Below are positions 1 to 15,300 of a stretch of DNA of 64,000 bases, in pieces. The position numbers were made by a program, and so were the translations under genes. The stretch lies in contig CM114271.1 in the NCBI GenBank assembly GCA_050084515.1, positions 620,001 through 684,000 of the forward strand. Reading direction: 5' to 3'. The stretch comes from Blasia pusilla. Taxonomy: Eukaryota > Marchantiophyta > Marchantiopsida > Blasiales. Position 1 is the stretch's first letter; each line of letters begins with the position of its first letter. The notes beneath the pieces were generated by a model. The model saw nothing but the letters and a program-made list of their open reading frames with translations. It was not told the DNA's origin and searched no databases.

Positions 1-50
1 TAGAGCTGAAGATTTCTTATTAATCAAACCCTAGCACAGAAGGAATTTAC

Positions 51-3000
51 CTTGCAACCTGATAATATCTGTCAAATCCTGAGACCATGAGCATTTGCTT
101 GAAAAGCTGTGGACTTTGAGGAAGAGCATAAAAATGTCCTACCTGCACAGACAAGAGAAACCTTTAGAAGGGATTACTCTAAGCGGCAATCAAGTTGCAC
201 ACACAATATATAGGGAAAATACGAGAAAATTCAGGTAAATAGCATGCCCACCTGACAAGTACTACTGGAAGAGGATAATTAGCTTAGTACTCAATATAGT
301 TTGCCCAGGTCATCCAGGCCTACTTGAATATGTGGTAGAACCTTGCAGAGATTCTGAGAAGCTACTTGGGTCCTTTTGACTCATGGAGGTAGTTGGATTC
401 ATCCATAACAGTGGGCTTGTTGGAGTTTCAATTTGGATCCTAGCATAGAAAGAAAAAGTTGACAGCAAACAAAGAGCTAAAAGCAAGCAATGTAGAAAAT
501 GTTGAAATTTGTTAATATCTAGTTCAGTCATGCCCTAAAATTAGTTTGTCAAATACTAACTTAGTTGGATACTAATTTAGTTAGCTGGAGATAACTTAGT
601 GTTCCTCTATCTTTTCAGGGTAACCTCGAATTAGGGCTATTCCTGAGTTAGCACTAGCCACCATCAGATATTTAGGGTATGGATCTGTTCAAGAAGATCT
701 AAGGGCCAGAAATGCTCACTCTCATGTGTATATTGTCTCTGCTTAGAGTCAGAAGGTAATTCTACACTGTGCACAGCTTTTGGTGAAGACTCCTAGGCTC
801 TTAGTGTGTCGTGCAGCACTGGCCTTGCTGCAGAGTGATTTGAATGAAGGAAGAGGAGATTGAGACTAAGTTCTGTGCTTGCTACAGCCTCACTGGAAGG
901 CAGGTCGTTTTGTCTAGTAAGCTGATGGAGATTGTTTGTGCTCAGTGATGTGAGCCGAGTGTGATCTCTGAGCTGGTGACATGTGAGGATCTGTGTTGTG
1001 AGTGCAAGGTGTGACTATGCAGAATCCTTCTTAGTATCTGTTAGATAATAAGGAGAGTCACATCACTGGTAGGGCTCTGATTTGGCAATAGAGTTAGAAA
1101 CTGATTTGCTGATTGTGTACAAGCTGAAACCATGGATGGTTTAGCTGATGCTAGTTCTGACTTTGTACAAGGAGATACTTCTGCTGGTCAATCCTTTTCA
1201 CAGAAAATACCTGCACTCTAGATGGAACCAGGTAATCTCGAGCACCTTCAGGGGTTGATCTCGTTAAAATTGGAGTTTCAATCTGGAGTACATGCCATCA
1301 TACACTGTTAGAGTGGGTGTAATATGCCTTCAGCCACCGATCAGTGGAAAAATCTCAGGACAAAGAAGAGTGGCTTACAAAAAACAATGATACTGAAAGG
1401 AACCAAAAATTCCATGCATGGGTTAAAAGTAAGATTTAGTATTGGAAGTCAATCTCATGTAGGAGTTACCTCAACAAAATCAAGGGCATCTTCCAAATAT
1501 CTTCGAATAAGTTTTATGATATTATGGCGAAGCCTCAAGTTATGATTCATCTGTGGACGCCGCAGATCCAGATGTCGGTACCTACCAACACAATCATCTA
1601 CATATCCCCCTCATGCATCTTTCCACTTGCAAATCACCAAAAACATAATTGAAAAATAAGAGTTCAAGAAAGTCCCATTGAATGTCTAAGAAAGTGATAA
1701 TTGGTGGAATGGAAAAATATGAGGAAAAGTTTGAGATAATGTTAAGCACATTGAACCTCCCTGTACAAGCTAGTCACCTCAATATAGCTGTGTGATGCCA
1801 ACGGACAGTGCAAGACCAAGAGGCATATGGATGTTAAAGGTTGGAGTGGAGTATCTCACCTTAGGCGAACCTCTTCAGTTGTTGCAATTTTTGCATCATC
1901 AGCTGCAGTGATAGGAAATGGTAGAGCCACCCGAACAGGATTGAGCAACTTGATATTTTCAGCTAGTACCTGCCAGAATGATCCCAGTGTGATAGTAGTG
2001 TCTGAGTTTAGCAGCACACTAGGATCTCAACAGTATAATCAAGTTTATGAGAAAACCACTCAACACTCATCAATTGCCATGAGAGGGAAGTGGGTAGACT
2101 TTAGACTCCACATAAGGAAAAGAAGGACTACCTTTAGCCGAATTGATTTTGTTCAAAGGGGAGATTTTACCTCTATGGTTCCTGTGGCCATTTTCTCATT
2201 GATGACTTCCTTTGGTCGACATCTAATTGTTCCTTCGATGGCCACTACATACTCCATGCGAACCCTCTCTGCAGCTGCATGTGCCTCCGTGAAGTTTGCT
2301 GGATCTGTTGCTACCTATTGAATTCCACACAATGTGCTGCAGCCTCAGTATTGTTGGAAATATCATATAATTACACTTGGGACCCAGGAGCTGCATTCAA
2401 CCTTGCAGGCTATAATGGCCATGGCCCTGCACTAAAGATCAATAGAATGCACACAAGAATGTCTCACGTAATAATCTCACAACACTCTCTAGGCCACTTT
2501 GAGGTGCCCCATTCGAATGTGCTCGACAAACCTCTCTAATCTTTGGTATCCATGAGCTACTCCATAGACTATACCTTTCCGCCACTCCCGTAAGAAATCA
2601 ATCAGTGAACATAAAATGAATACAATATTACGGACTCATCATATTCCACACAGATAGATTCATCCTACTTCCAGTGGCTTCGGAACACATTTTCCACCCC
2701 AACCATGAGGTACTAGGTCCCTCCCAAACCCGATCCTCATCCCAGACACGATTCCACAAAAAGTTATCCACTCCGCAAGAAAAATTGAGCAGCTTTCTCC
2801 ACCTTCTCCCGAACCCTACCTAAACCCTGGAGCACATAGAGGACAGGACCAAAGAAGCTCGATATCCAGGGCTGTTCGTGAACGATGCCGGTATCCCGCG
2901 TTTTCGAAACGCATATCAGAGGGCGGAATTCACCCCATTCATGAATATTAACCGACTCCCGAACCCTGATCCTCATTCGGAAACAGATTACCCGCTCCGC

Positions 3001-3495
3001 ATGAAAAATTGCGCTGCTCTTTCCCACGTTCTCCTGAACCCTACCTAAACCCAGAACCGCATAAAGGAGAAGGGCACAGAAGCTCAAAGTCGAGAGGTTA
3101 ACCTGAACGATACCGGTGTGGTCGCGGAGATTGACGAAAGTCACCTTCCCGTGGCGCCTTTGGGATGCTACCCACCCACATATGCGAACCCGCTCTCCTT
3201 CATTCGCTTCCGTGAGGGTGCCACAGGAGTGAGTACGGTTCACCCATTCCAGGCGCTCGGCGAGAGGAAGCGCATTGGAAGAAGCCTGAGGTTTGGCAGG
3301 AGGTAAAGACACGCAGTTCAACACCGGCAATCTCTGCAAATGGCTTCCCTTACCGCCTCTGGAGTTGTATCTTCTCTCTCTGCCACTCCAATTACCTCTC
3401 TTCAACAGCCGCTGCAATGCATTTTGGCTACTGCACAGCATTACCACCGGTGCTGCACGCAATTGCACCCACGGCACGACCCACCTTGTGGCCAT
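51..3495 (-). CDS. Aspartyl-tRNA synthetase, bacterial/organellar type (5' part, six exons, runs off left edge)
   Basis: Charges tRNA-Asp, and from family knowledge probably acts in chloroplast and/or mitochondrion. Exons on the minus strand are 3103-3495, 2171-2314, 1860-1969, 1470-1581, 1211-1282 and 51-142. Every join keeps frame with GT donors and AG acceptors. Residues 1-85 are a basic, Ser/Arg-rich presequence like a transit peptide. The OB-fold tRNA-binding domain follows ([28 protein letters not shown], near 86-131). Later exons carry YVVAIEGTI and [23 protein letters not shown], then the class II core [19 protein letters not shown] and [11 protein letters not shown], and end just after GFDRYYQVA. 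About 308 residues are visible, roughly half of the family's length. I chose the ATG at 3493-3495 because it begins a plausible presequence. No disabling change is seen. The remaining catalytic exons must lie outside the window. Confidence 0.93.
2690..3130 (-). repeat. ~225-bp tandem duplication across the exon 1/intron 1 junction of the AspRS gene
   Basis: Two adjacent diverged copies are visible, about 2690-2905 and 2925-3130, offset by 225 bp. Both contain the words gaaccctacctaaaccc, catgaaaaattg/caagaaaaattg and tgaacgat(a/g)ccggt. The copy next to exon 1 carries the working donor (cag|gttaac at 3101-3105). The distal copy repeats the last codons of exon 1 (RDHTGIVQ appears as RDTGIVH), but its donor has mutated. 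The distal copy is therefore a dead partial exon inside intron 1. Confidence 0.8.
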
Positions 3496-4131
3496 CGCGA
3501 AACCCAGATCTCCAAACGCCTCTGTCGATCACAGTGCAATCCTAATAACTCCCCCGATGCGCATTCTGCCTACCTCCACTCACTCACTCACTGCCACAGT
3601 AGCACTTAACGCCCCTCCTCCAATCCCGCCACACTCAATTCGTTACACCTGCGAAACTGAAGACGATCTACTCCTACTCCTCCTGCACTATTCGCCACAA
3701 GGCTCAATTCGTTACAGATGAGAAACGGAAGATCAACCACTCCTCCTCTCCTCTTCGACGCGACGCTCAATTTCCTCCAATCGCGCCACAATCAATCCGC
3801 TTCAGATGAGTCGCGCGAGATGATCCACTCTTCCTCTTCTCTCTACTTCGCTTCGACACGGCACTCCATTTTTCGCGCTGACCTTTCTACTGCTGTCTGC
3901 TCTTCTTCTCTCTTACGCGCAACGACAGCGGTCAGAGGAGCGAAGGTACAGCTATGGCGGTGGGATTCGGTCCCGCAGGCGATGATCCGTAGCTCTTTCT
4001 TCTTCCGCTCAGCCTCATCCACCTCCTATCCGCTTTCTCTCTGCTTCATTCCTTGCGCTTGTTCCATGTCACGGTCCCACCCTATCTCTCGGCGTCACTA
4101 CCTCTTAGTTTGCTCACTCTCCTTAAACTAA
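3496..4131. promoter_or_regulatory. CT-rich 5' flank of the AspRS gene
   Basis: This is pyrimidine-rich DNA on the plus strand, so purine-rich as read by the gene. Several overlapping open frames of 60-140 codons exist on both strands, but none has a recognisable domain or splice structure. I read it as the promoter and 5' leader of the synthetase gene. No clear TATA box was found. Confidence 0.4.
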
Positions 4132-4689
4132 CTGCGGAGGAAATTCAAAATGTTTTTTTGTATGAAATATTTTTTTTTCATGTGAAAACTCGGAATTTTT
4201 TATTTTTTTTCACATGTTAAGTAGAGAGGTGTTTGTAAATCAATAAATCATTCTCCCGTAATAATATAGATAAGGTGCTCGTATGATGCACGTGAAATAA
4301 AAAAAATGTTTGAAGAGCTAATGTATGGGTTATGAAGGGAAGAGATTAATGATATTGCACATAAATTCAAATTTTTTTCTGTCATAGCATGTGAAACATT
4401 TTCTTACTGCCTCATTGCCACGTGTCAAGCATAAAGGTGTTTGCAAATCAAGAAGACACTCTCCCATAGTAATATAGATAAAGTGCCTGTGCGATGCACG
4501 CGAAATAAAAAAGTGTTTGAAGAGCTAGTGTATGCCCCGTGAAAGGAAGAGATTAACGATGTTGCACATAAATTCAAATTTTTTCTTGCTACCCGTAGCA
4601 TGTGAAACATTTTCTTGCTGCCCACTTGCCACGTGTCAAACATAGAGGTGTTTGCAAATCAAGAAAGCGCTCTCCCATAATAATATAGA
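4132..4689 (-). mobile_element. Tandem non-autonomous Helitrons (about 2.5 head-to-tail units)
   Basis: Three copies of a Helitron-like 5' end (minus strand: TCTATATTA(T/C)TAYGGGAGA) end at 4270, 4478 and 4689. They define two complete head-to-tail units of 208 and 211 bp plus a partial one. Each full unit runs from a GTGC...GCAC hairpin region through 'gaagagattaaYgatRttgcacataaattcaaat' and 'gccacgtgtcaaRca' to the 'agaggtgtttgcaaatcaag' 5' subterminal sequence. Helitrons begin with TC and end with a hairpin and CTRR. Head-to-tail arrays are a known product of rolling-circle transposition. The CTAG end is not kept at the internal junctions. Confidence 0.65.
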
Positions 4690-6220
4690 TAAAAAATTTA
4701 TATTTTAAGATCTGTGCTAGTCGGTTGTGTGAGAGTGATTCCATCTTAAGGGGTGTTGTGGCACAAATAAAATATGTTATTTAGAAAATTAGATTATATT
4801 TTGGGTCGTAAATATTCACTTTCCTTGCCGATTTCTCTTCGCATGACCCCCACTTAATATGAGCAAAATTATTTTTGAAAAAAAATTAATGACACGTTTC
4901 AAATCGAGTAATGGTTGAAAAACTGCAACCTCATATTAGTAGGTAGATTTAACATCTCCTAAGCACCTTGTTAAGCTATTATTTTTGAACTATCATTTTT
5001 TCTCTCTATCCAAACAAAATTCATTTTATTTTATTATAGAAATGAATTTCAAAAGAGAGAACAAAATGTCAAGAAGAAGCATTCCCAAGAAGGGAAGGAG
5101 GTAAGAAGCACAAGAAGGAGATGACAACAAGCAAACCAAAAAAATTCAACAACCTATGGTATTAATAACTTGAAATGAATATGATATCAACATTAGCGGT
5201 TGGTTAAACATGAATGGATGATAAGATGAGTGACCCCAACGACTTCGGCTTGATGTATAAATGCCAATCCTTGTTTAATGTTACTAAAATTTATTGCCAA
5301 AAAGAAATAATGACAACGGAGAGGGAAGGACTAAAGGAAGGGGCGAGTTGATTATTCTCGAGGGAGTAAGCATACGCATTCAGGACAGTATCAAAAAACA
5401 CATGTAAATGCCCAAAAACTTCCACTATAAAAACAAGAAATCCATTAATCGCATGTCACACCGTATAACTAGCTCTTTAATTCTTGCTTTTGCCGAACCT
5501 TGAGTATGTGCAACTAAACACACCAAGTTATAACATGTTGGATCAACATCTATAACACTATCTATCTATTTTCATGTGTGATTCAAAAGTCTGTTTGATT
5601 TTTATCCATATTATTATTAGAGAGTGACTTCTTGATTCGCAAGCACTTATCTTCTTGACACATAGCAAGAGGGCAACGAGAAAATATTTCTCATACTATA
5701 GACAACAAGGAAATATTTTGGGGATAGCAAGATGTTTTTTGGAATTTGTATGTAATATTATTAATCTGGTTCAAACATGGGTTATACACTAGTTTTAACA
5801 TAAGAAAGTGTTATTTTATCTCCTTGATTTCTTCTATCATATATCCACCAAATTCATTCTTAGTTTCTAAAACTTTTGTATTTCTACTCTCTCAAAGAAA
5901 AAGGAGAGGATGGGTCTATTTTCTCATTTTACCCTCCTTCCCTCTCAATGGCTATCTCATTTCCCCATAAAAGGATAGGGAGGAAGATAAGATGGGCTCA
6001 TTCCCATTGTCTTTGAAATTGATAAAGAGTGATGGAGATTCCTTGAATCTTTAGAGAAGGCCCATTGATCTCTATCTCTCCATAAAGATTGAGGGATCTC
6101 CTCCAACTCTCTATCTCCCTCATAGAACTTTCTCCTTCACTCTACCACAATACTAAAGTTTGATTTCGTCCCTCTCCCAACCACTAATCACTTTCCCACC
6201 TTTGTTACTACCTCAGCCTG
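4690..6220. other. AT-rich intergenic DNA, nothing recognised
   Basis: AT-rich sequence with many stops in all frames. I see no gene, RNA or repeat structure apart from short homopolymer runs. Confidence 0.5.
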
Positions 6221-6224
6221 TGCA

Positions 6225-6800
6225 TTGAAGCCATGCTCTCATGGAGCTCGGCACTTTATCCTCTCCTCTCACTCTATGTCCATACTATTCTCTCACCTCT
6301 CATGTAGCTATGCACTCAACCCTCTCCTCTCCTTCAACCTCCAAATTCAATCGTCTCCTCTACCGCAACCTATGCATTCAACACTCTCCTCTCACAATCC
6401 TCTGCTCCTCACTTAATCCCCTCCTCTCTCACTTCCTCATCCTCCACACTCAACCCTAAGCCCTCTCCCGCGTCCTCTCCTCTCTTGTAGCATGTGCCAC
6501 AATCTCTCCTCTCCTGCAACCTACATACTCAACACTCTATTCTCTTCAACCTTTGCTCCATACTCAACCCTCTCCTCTCTCGCTTCCTCCAGATTCAATC
6601 CTCTCCTCTCCTGCAACCTCCACACTCCATACTCAACCCTCCAACCTTTCACGCAAGCTCTTCTCTCCCACGACCTTCGCAACCAATAGTTGGGTCTTTA
6701 GCATCTGTACCCAACCCTCTCTTCTCCTGCAGCCTCCGGTTTCCATCTCCCATGTAGGCTACGCAATCTCCTCTCCTACATTCTACCCTAATATCTATCG
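6225..6800. repeat. Degenerate CT-rich minisatellite
   Basis: The motif 'actcaaccctctcctctc(c/t)tgcaacctcca' recurs about every 40-60 bp from 6301 to about 6740 with substitutions and indels. Long open frames rich in Ser, Leu and Pro arise from the repeat and are not taken as genes. Confidence 0.7.
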
Positions 6801-9160
6801 GTTACGTTCAACTTAGGGCTTTTGGCTCAAATTTTTCCCCTCCAAAAATCCCGACCCTAAACATAAGGCCTCATGTACCCAAACTTCATCCCTTAACAAT
6901 TATTTCTCCTAGACGGCCCTTGAAGCCGTTCAAACCCTAATTTTTCCATAAGAAAAAGAAAATTCCCTTTTTTGTTCATGCCAAACTCTCTTTGCTAGGA
7001 GATATTGAGAATATCATAATGTAGAGTCCTAATTTAGAGATGATGAACAGTCTTACTAGAATGGTGTCGAGGATGTTGATGTTGAAGGTTCAAGAAACGT
7101 AGGTGATATCATGTCATGGTTTGTAGGGGAGATCATGATAAATAATAATATATATTAACATTCTTTATTTGGTTTGTAATATTTTTCTCAGTATATAGAT
7201 GATGGATGGGCATGAAACTTCATCGATATATAATGGAAGTCAAGAACCACTTGGAGATATTGCAAACACACTTTATGTGCCCAGTATTGCAAGACATACA
7301 CCTACCACCATATGTCCCTGTCTCACTTATTTTTTTCTTTACATATGGACTTGGAGATTGCATTTTGTGAAAATGATATTCTCAATATTTGATTTTGTTA
7401 CATCCTCATAAACATTCAAGGTGGTATTATATCTATAGGCTTCCTATTTGAAAGGCCGTTCACAGTGAGGTGCAAAGAAGAAGACGTGCACAAGAAGTTA
7501 GAGTTGTTCCATAAAATTTTCCATCTCCCACGTATGTTCTCTTATTCATAACTATTTGATTCAAATAACCATAAGTTGTTTGGATGAGTAAATATTACTT
7601 TTATGTATCTATATCTCTTAAAATAATATGCTCAATATATTATATATTTTGGTAAATCTTCATGAACATTCAAGTTGGTATTATATCCATAGGCTACCTA
7701 CTCCATCAAACCCTCAAAATATATGAGATATTCGAAAGATCCTTCATGGTGAGGCGCAAAAAAGAAGATGGGTAGTTCCGGAAAGCTTTCCATCTCTCAA
7801 ATGTGTTCTCTTACCTCTTTGATTCAAAAACCCATAAGTTGTTTGTATGAGTAAAATATTACTAACATTTATATTTTTAGTGTATTTGATGTTGTTTTTA
7901 GGCTTTCGATACCGTCAAACTCTATTGATATTCGAGAGGTTCGAAAGGCACAATGTGGAGCGCAAAGATGTAAACCTACTCTTCGTGTTAAGACATTAGC
8001 TCTTAATAAAAAAGATCAAGGGAATACTAAAGGAAACAAAAGGCTACTGGACATTTTATCTCCACTGTAGGCCTAGATGGCAATATGCAAAATGAAGAGC
8101 CCATTCAAGATGGCATTAGGTGTTTTTGGCCAAAAGTATTATTTTTATAATTCTTAAGTTTATGTTTTGAAAATGAACCTAAATATTGGTTTTTTTCACA
8201 AGCCAATTTATGGAAATGATATTATGTGCATTCACGATGTCTCAATTCCACATGCATCTCCACGTCATCCAATATAATATGAAGGAATTGTTGTAATTGA
8301 TGTTCAAAATAATATTGCACACATAATACGTGTAAAAGATTGTGTTGCTGCAATTACGAAGGAGTAAGCACCAAATTTGCATGCGTATGCATATAGGGAG
8401 CCTCAAGATGGAATTTTTTTGAAAAATGCATGAAACCTATATTTTAAAGATAGTGACATGAAGAATCTAGGCATGTGAGGAAGTATTAGTGACACAAGTG
8501 GGGGATCATACACAAGCTGCGATACCAACTTGAATGCAGTGGCACTCGAAAGTGAGTGATGGGAGAGGGAAGGCAACGAAAGCAAGCCATGTGTGGGAGA
8601 GAGAAGCAATGGTTTGAGAGCCATAGCAGAAAGGAGGTAGGTAGAATATATTGGTGGGAGTGTGGAGGGAGAGGTGGTGGGAGAAGTGTGCAAAATTTCT
8701 TTGAGTGCTATGGAAGAAAGTCACTCCAACCCAGACCTTGCCCAAACCAAAAGAGTAGAGGGCTACGGAAGTACACAAAGCTTGAGGGAGAGCATGTTGT
8801 AAGCTTGCTACAAGAGAGAGAAAGGTCTCACATTGAAGGCCGTCGGAGAGAACCAAGGAATAATGTGGGAGGGACTATGCTAAAAATCATGCTCCACGTG
8901 CGCAAGAGGGCCAATCGAATGGCTAAGAGAGGGATTCTTGGCCACTACTCTTCGTGTTCACACATTGGCAGCATGCTCCTTGGTTGATTTGATCCCTTCC
9001 TAATTGTTAGAGCTAGGAGAGAACATTTTTTATCTGAATAGTGCTAGTATGAATTTAGGGGGTTAATGCATCTTTGATTTTAGTAGAGAAAGTGGGAGGA
9101 AGAACTCGAAGCTCTCAAAATTTTGATTCAAAAAGGATTGGGGTCAAGGGATAGGCCATG
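6800..9160. other. Gene-free DNA with three degenerate ~240-bp direct repeats
   Basis: Near 7420, 7665 and 7900 a related block recurs: 'ttcaa(g)gtggtattatat(c)tataggct..cct' followed by 'gaaagRccRttca(Y)RgtgaggYgcaaagaagaagatg'. It probably derives from an old repeated transposon. The 143-codon open frame at 8556-8987 has no family features and is treated as chance. Confidence 0.45.
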
Positions 9161-9161
9161 A

Positions 9162-11060
<1,899 letters not shown>

Positions 11061-11062
11061 AC

Positions 11063-12326
11063 TGTCGTATAGTAAAATCAGCCAGTGTGTAAACTCCTTC
11101 CTCATTAAGTGTTAGATAGAGTTGTATTAGTATTAAATAAATTAGCTTAGGAAAAGGAAATTCCCATGTTTAAACCTCTTTATGGTGCCTCTTTTATGCG
11201 GGCCCAACTTTAGGAAAAGAGATGATTTTATAAAAGTAAAGTAGTGAGGTTGGTGCTTTAATGAAAAGCAAAAGTAGTCTTGGTTGGTGGCTAGGTTAGT
11301 TGGGGTAATTTGGAAAATATCAAGTGGGTAAAAGAGGATATTTTGGAAGAGATAAGAAGAAATCTACTTGTGTCAAAATATGATTGGCTAAGCCTTGAGA
11401 GAAAGCCATGTGGTAGAAAATAAGATTAGCTCTATTTCGTACTCTTGTGGATCCCTTGTGAGTATACAAAGAGGAGGGACCTTCAAGGGTTCATCATCTT
11501 CTATTTTACATCTTGAGTCTCTCGTGTCACTCTTGAGTGTATGGCTTTGGGATTGCTTGCTTTTCCAATGAGAGTGGATCATCCCTCTTGGGAGAGTAAC
11601 TTGACCATGGTCTATTCTTCGAGAGGTTTCTAGAGTGTGGTGTGTGTGTGGAGATGAGAGGCTTGTCACCTTAGAGGAGTTTAGTTATACTAAAATAGTG
11701 AATATTTTGGCTTGTTATTTTCCCAATGAGAGTGGATTATTCTTCTTCGGAGAATAATTCCGCCAAAGCCCATTCTTGAGGAGAGTAGATAATGTTTGTC
11801 AAGCATGGATAGGGGTGGAGCAAGAGTTGTGCTCGACTTTCCTTTCCTCAATCCATACCATGTCAAGGTACTCTTTGTAGATAGGCAGTGGTGTACTCGC
11901 TATTTAGTTTATGACTTTGGAAAGGCGTTCATGAACCAGGTCATGCAATTTCCAACTCCGGTGATTCTTCTTATCGTCACATATGGAAGGACACCGGATT
12001 GTACTTTGTATGTCCTTATATAGCGATCCATGGAAGTCAATAGGCCTGCTCAAGTAGGATTTAACACTAGTTGTGCTATCTTCCTCGTGTACAAGCGTAA
12101 AGTAGTTTATAGGGACTTTATAGTTAGGAATTTCGGGGTCCGATGTTACGAAGAAGTGATCGCCTCATCACTTCCATTTGTGATATCTATCGTGAGATAA
12201 TGAAGAGTAGACATAATAATTTTGTATTGAAAAAGGAGATCTTCTTAGAGAGTTTACCTTGCATCAACCACGTGTGCCGCAACTAGAAGGGTTGCCCTTA
12301 CTCGAAGAAAGGCTCTCGACATGACA
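11063..12326 (+). mobile_element. LTR-like repeat, copy 1 (1,264 bp)
   Basis: It is almost identical to 24667-25930, the same length with no net indel. It starts TGTCGTATA and ends GACATGACA, giving TGTC/GACA short inverted ends typical of an LTR. A GTATACAAAGAGG stretch near 11460 corresponds to the TATATAAAGAGG box of the other copy, suggesting plus-strand transcription. The left flank ends TACAC and the right flank begins ACGT, so no target-site duplication is visible for this copy. It is either a solo LTR or one end of a larger element. Confidence 0.7.
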
Positions 12327-12329
12327 ACG

Positions 12330-15300
12330 TAGTGATTCTACGTCAACAAGCCTCTAAAGGTGAGGATTTGAGGAACTACCCTCAAAGAGAAACAACGTGA
12401 AGGAGAGAGCAAGCCCAATCCATTGTTCTTCATCCATGTGGAGTATTCAGATTAGACACTTAATTTTACCAAGTGCAAAGCCAATCCATTGTTAGTGGTG
12501 AGTATGGAATATTCAAATAGACCCTCAATTTTACCAAGAAGATTATTAAGAGAGGGATAAGCCATTTGTATTTCTATCATAGGTGGAGCAATTTGTCTTT
12601 GTTGGGCATCCATATTTAAAGGGACGGAAGTTTATTGTGATATATGTTCATTACCATAAAAAAAACCTCCTAGAGATGGATATAATGAGATCTAATATAG
12701 ATTTAGAGATAGTACATGACTTGGTATTCAATCTTTTGATCAAGTCGTGTCATGATTGAAAATTTTTATTTGTTGTGCAAAATATATGTACATACTATAA
12801 AAAGTGCAAGAACATCATGATTAATCATCTCACCCTCCCATATCCCTCTTTCCTCTTGTCTATGATTAATTTTCATAACTTCCTCCATTCATGTCATGAC
12901 CCTCATAACCAAACAAACACCAAATAGGCGCCAATCCGACCATCAAAACTCTAGTGGATTCACGCTACGATGATCGCGCTTTGGAGAGGCTTTTGGGAGG
13001 GTCTTTTGGAAAAGTCCAAGAGACGAAACGTGGAACAAAGTTGTGCGTTTCATGGGTTTTTTATGGCGACCAAGAAACCTAGACCAAACGTGAACCAAGA
13101 CTTGAGATGAGTTGAGTCTTGGAAGGTTGGTTGCCAAAGAGGTGAGAACCAATTTTGGAACACGACTAGCGTTGGGGATTTTGATTGTGTTTTGGACCAT
13201 AACGTTTAGTACCAAGATGAATTTGGAACAAGTAAGAACGTGTTGGAAAGCTTATCCCAAGATGCTTCCAACGCATCAAAGATCTGAGCAAATGCATAAG
13301 TACATGCTGAGATATTGGCTGAAAACGGTTGCAAGAGCAATCGGGTTGAGGGCCAATCTGAGGGGCCCAACTGTTTGTCCCTAAAGTTAGGAGGAGGGTG
13401 GAGATCCCCATAATTACTAGTAAGGGGGAGTCTCTCCAAGGAGTCTTGGAACACAGATCCCACTTTGAGCACCAAACGACATCTCAAGGGCATGGGATGG
13501 AACGAGAGTTTGGCGTTGGAACTCGAAACCCAAACCTGATCCAAGGGAATGGACTTCGTAACCCACACTTGGATTCCAACTTGCGATTAATTTTTGTGAC
13601 TTGCAGTTAGGGACTCATTGGATGTCCGTTGGAAAATTGGAACCGCCAGGCACGAAACGATGTTTGAGATTCCTAAACTGACCAAAAAGTCTGTCCCAAG
13701 TCTTCAAAGACTTGCGTGTGTTGTAAACCGCAAAACTAGGAAGGTTGAGCTTGATGAGAGGCTGAGTCGAGAACTCGGCAAGATAGAATCCTTGATTGAT
13801 CCAGACTCGACTAACGTGAGTGCGTGTTTGGATGCAGATCAGGGTTGAGAGCGTGTACTACTGAACGCACGCTTCCGCAACAACAAAGATTAATGTTCAA
13901 GGAGAATAGGCACACGACAATTCATATGTTTTTTTGACACAAAGTTTATATAGGATACTTCCTAAAGATTAATTTGGAGTTGTTGATTGTACTCCTAAAA
14001 GGTTTGAGATTCTTCCGTATCATAGACGTATTCGCTTTGTTTGAATTCCCCCTCCTTTGTGCGAAGTCTATTGAAGACAACTTTGTCATCAAGATTGTCC
14101 CAAATTTGGGCATCATACTTCTCCGCATGACTCTTTGCACCTCTTGTATCATCGCCATGGCCACCGACACCTTCCTTCAAACCCCAATATCAATTTTGCT
14201 TTCATTAGAAGAGAGAAAATAACTTCTTAGACATCCTTAGTACTCCAAGCAATATCATTCATACCAAAACGAGGTTCCACCAAACTCTTCTTGCCCTATG
14301 AAGCATCATCCATATTGGAATGAAATATTGTTGAAAGGACTTGAGAATCGCAAAAACATGTGTTTACAGCACCAGAGAAAGCATTGAATGAATGTTGCAA
14401 GTCCTAGTTATAGACATGCAGATATGTTGCGAGTCCTCTCATACACGTAGCATATATTCATAGACTAAATATAAATTTCTTCTTGATTTTCTCCTACTAT
14501 TATTCCATCCTCATTGGAAGGCCTGAGAAAATATATCAAAATATTAATAAGAATAAATAAAACTCAAATATGAATCAAATATAAAAATTTATATATGGAT
14601 ACCTTATCAAGGGAATAGTTACAATACTCTCAGGCTGAACTTGACCATGAAGCCCTTTCCTTCTTTTTCTATATTCTCGATAGTAATTCATCTTTTTTTC
14701 TTTGAGAGCTTCCATTCTATTAGCGCAAATAGCACGCTTTCATTTTTGGGCTTCGCCACGTAGAACCTTCCGAAAGTCACGTATATCGACAGGATTCAGT
14801 GGGATTGGAAGTGTGGAACAACATATGATTGTTAAAAGCTTACGAAATTAAATGAAAAGTCGAGATTTTGTAAGGTGGGAAATTGGACATGCTAAATGAG
14901 TATCAATGTAGTAAACTTACGTTGGAGATGTTCCGGGTCGGAGTTTATCTTCAATGCGTGTTTGTTGTGCTAAGATTTCCTTGCGAAGGACACGTCTTTT
15001 TTGTTGTGCGTTCGCACGCATCAAAATTTGAAAGTCACGCAAATCCGTAGGATTTGATGGAAGAGGAAGTCAGTGCAAAAATTGGGTTTATTGCATGAGA
15101 AAAATATATTCTGGAAAAAATGGTATATAAGGCATCATCGTTGAAATTGAAATAAGGTGTTTACTTTCCTACCCTAAACAAAGGTGCTTACATCAGGGAG
15201 GTGTTCTTCAATAATTCAATATGTCTTCCCGAACTTTGTTGCGAAATTGGCACATTTGTAATAACACCGAGTGGCCGTCTCTCCATGTTTAGTGATGATC

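Noticed and set aside
300-440. Minus-strand stretch starting ATTGAAACTCCAAC that resembles AspRS exon 5 and reads [13 protein letters not shown] like exon 6
   Set aside because: Intact exons 5 and 6 are at 1211-1282 and 51-142. The resemblance here is weak and broken by stops; it may be chance or a very old partial duplicate, and I did not annotate it.
4132-4689. CRISPR-like or satellite array
   Set aside because: The repeats are about 210 bp without unique spacers and carry Helitron ends; a CRISPR array is not expected in nuclear plant DNA.
8556-8987. 143-codon plus-strand frame
   Set aside because: The composition is that of purine-rich repeat DNA (Arg/Gly/Glu), with no domain or splice evidence.
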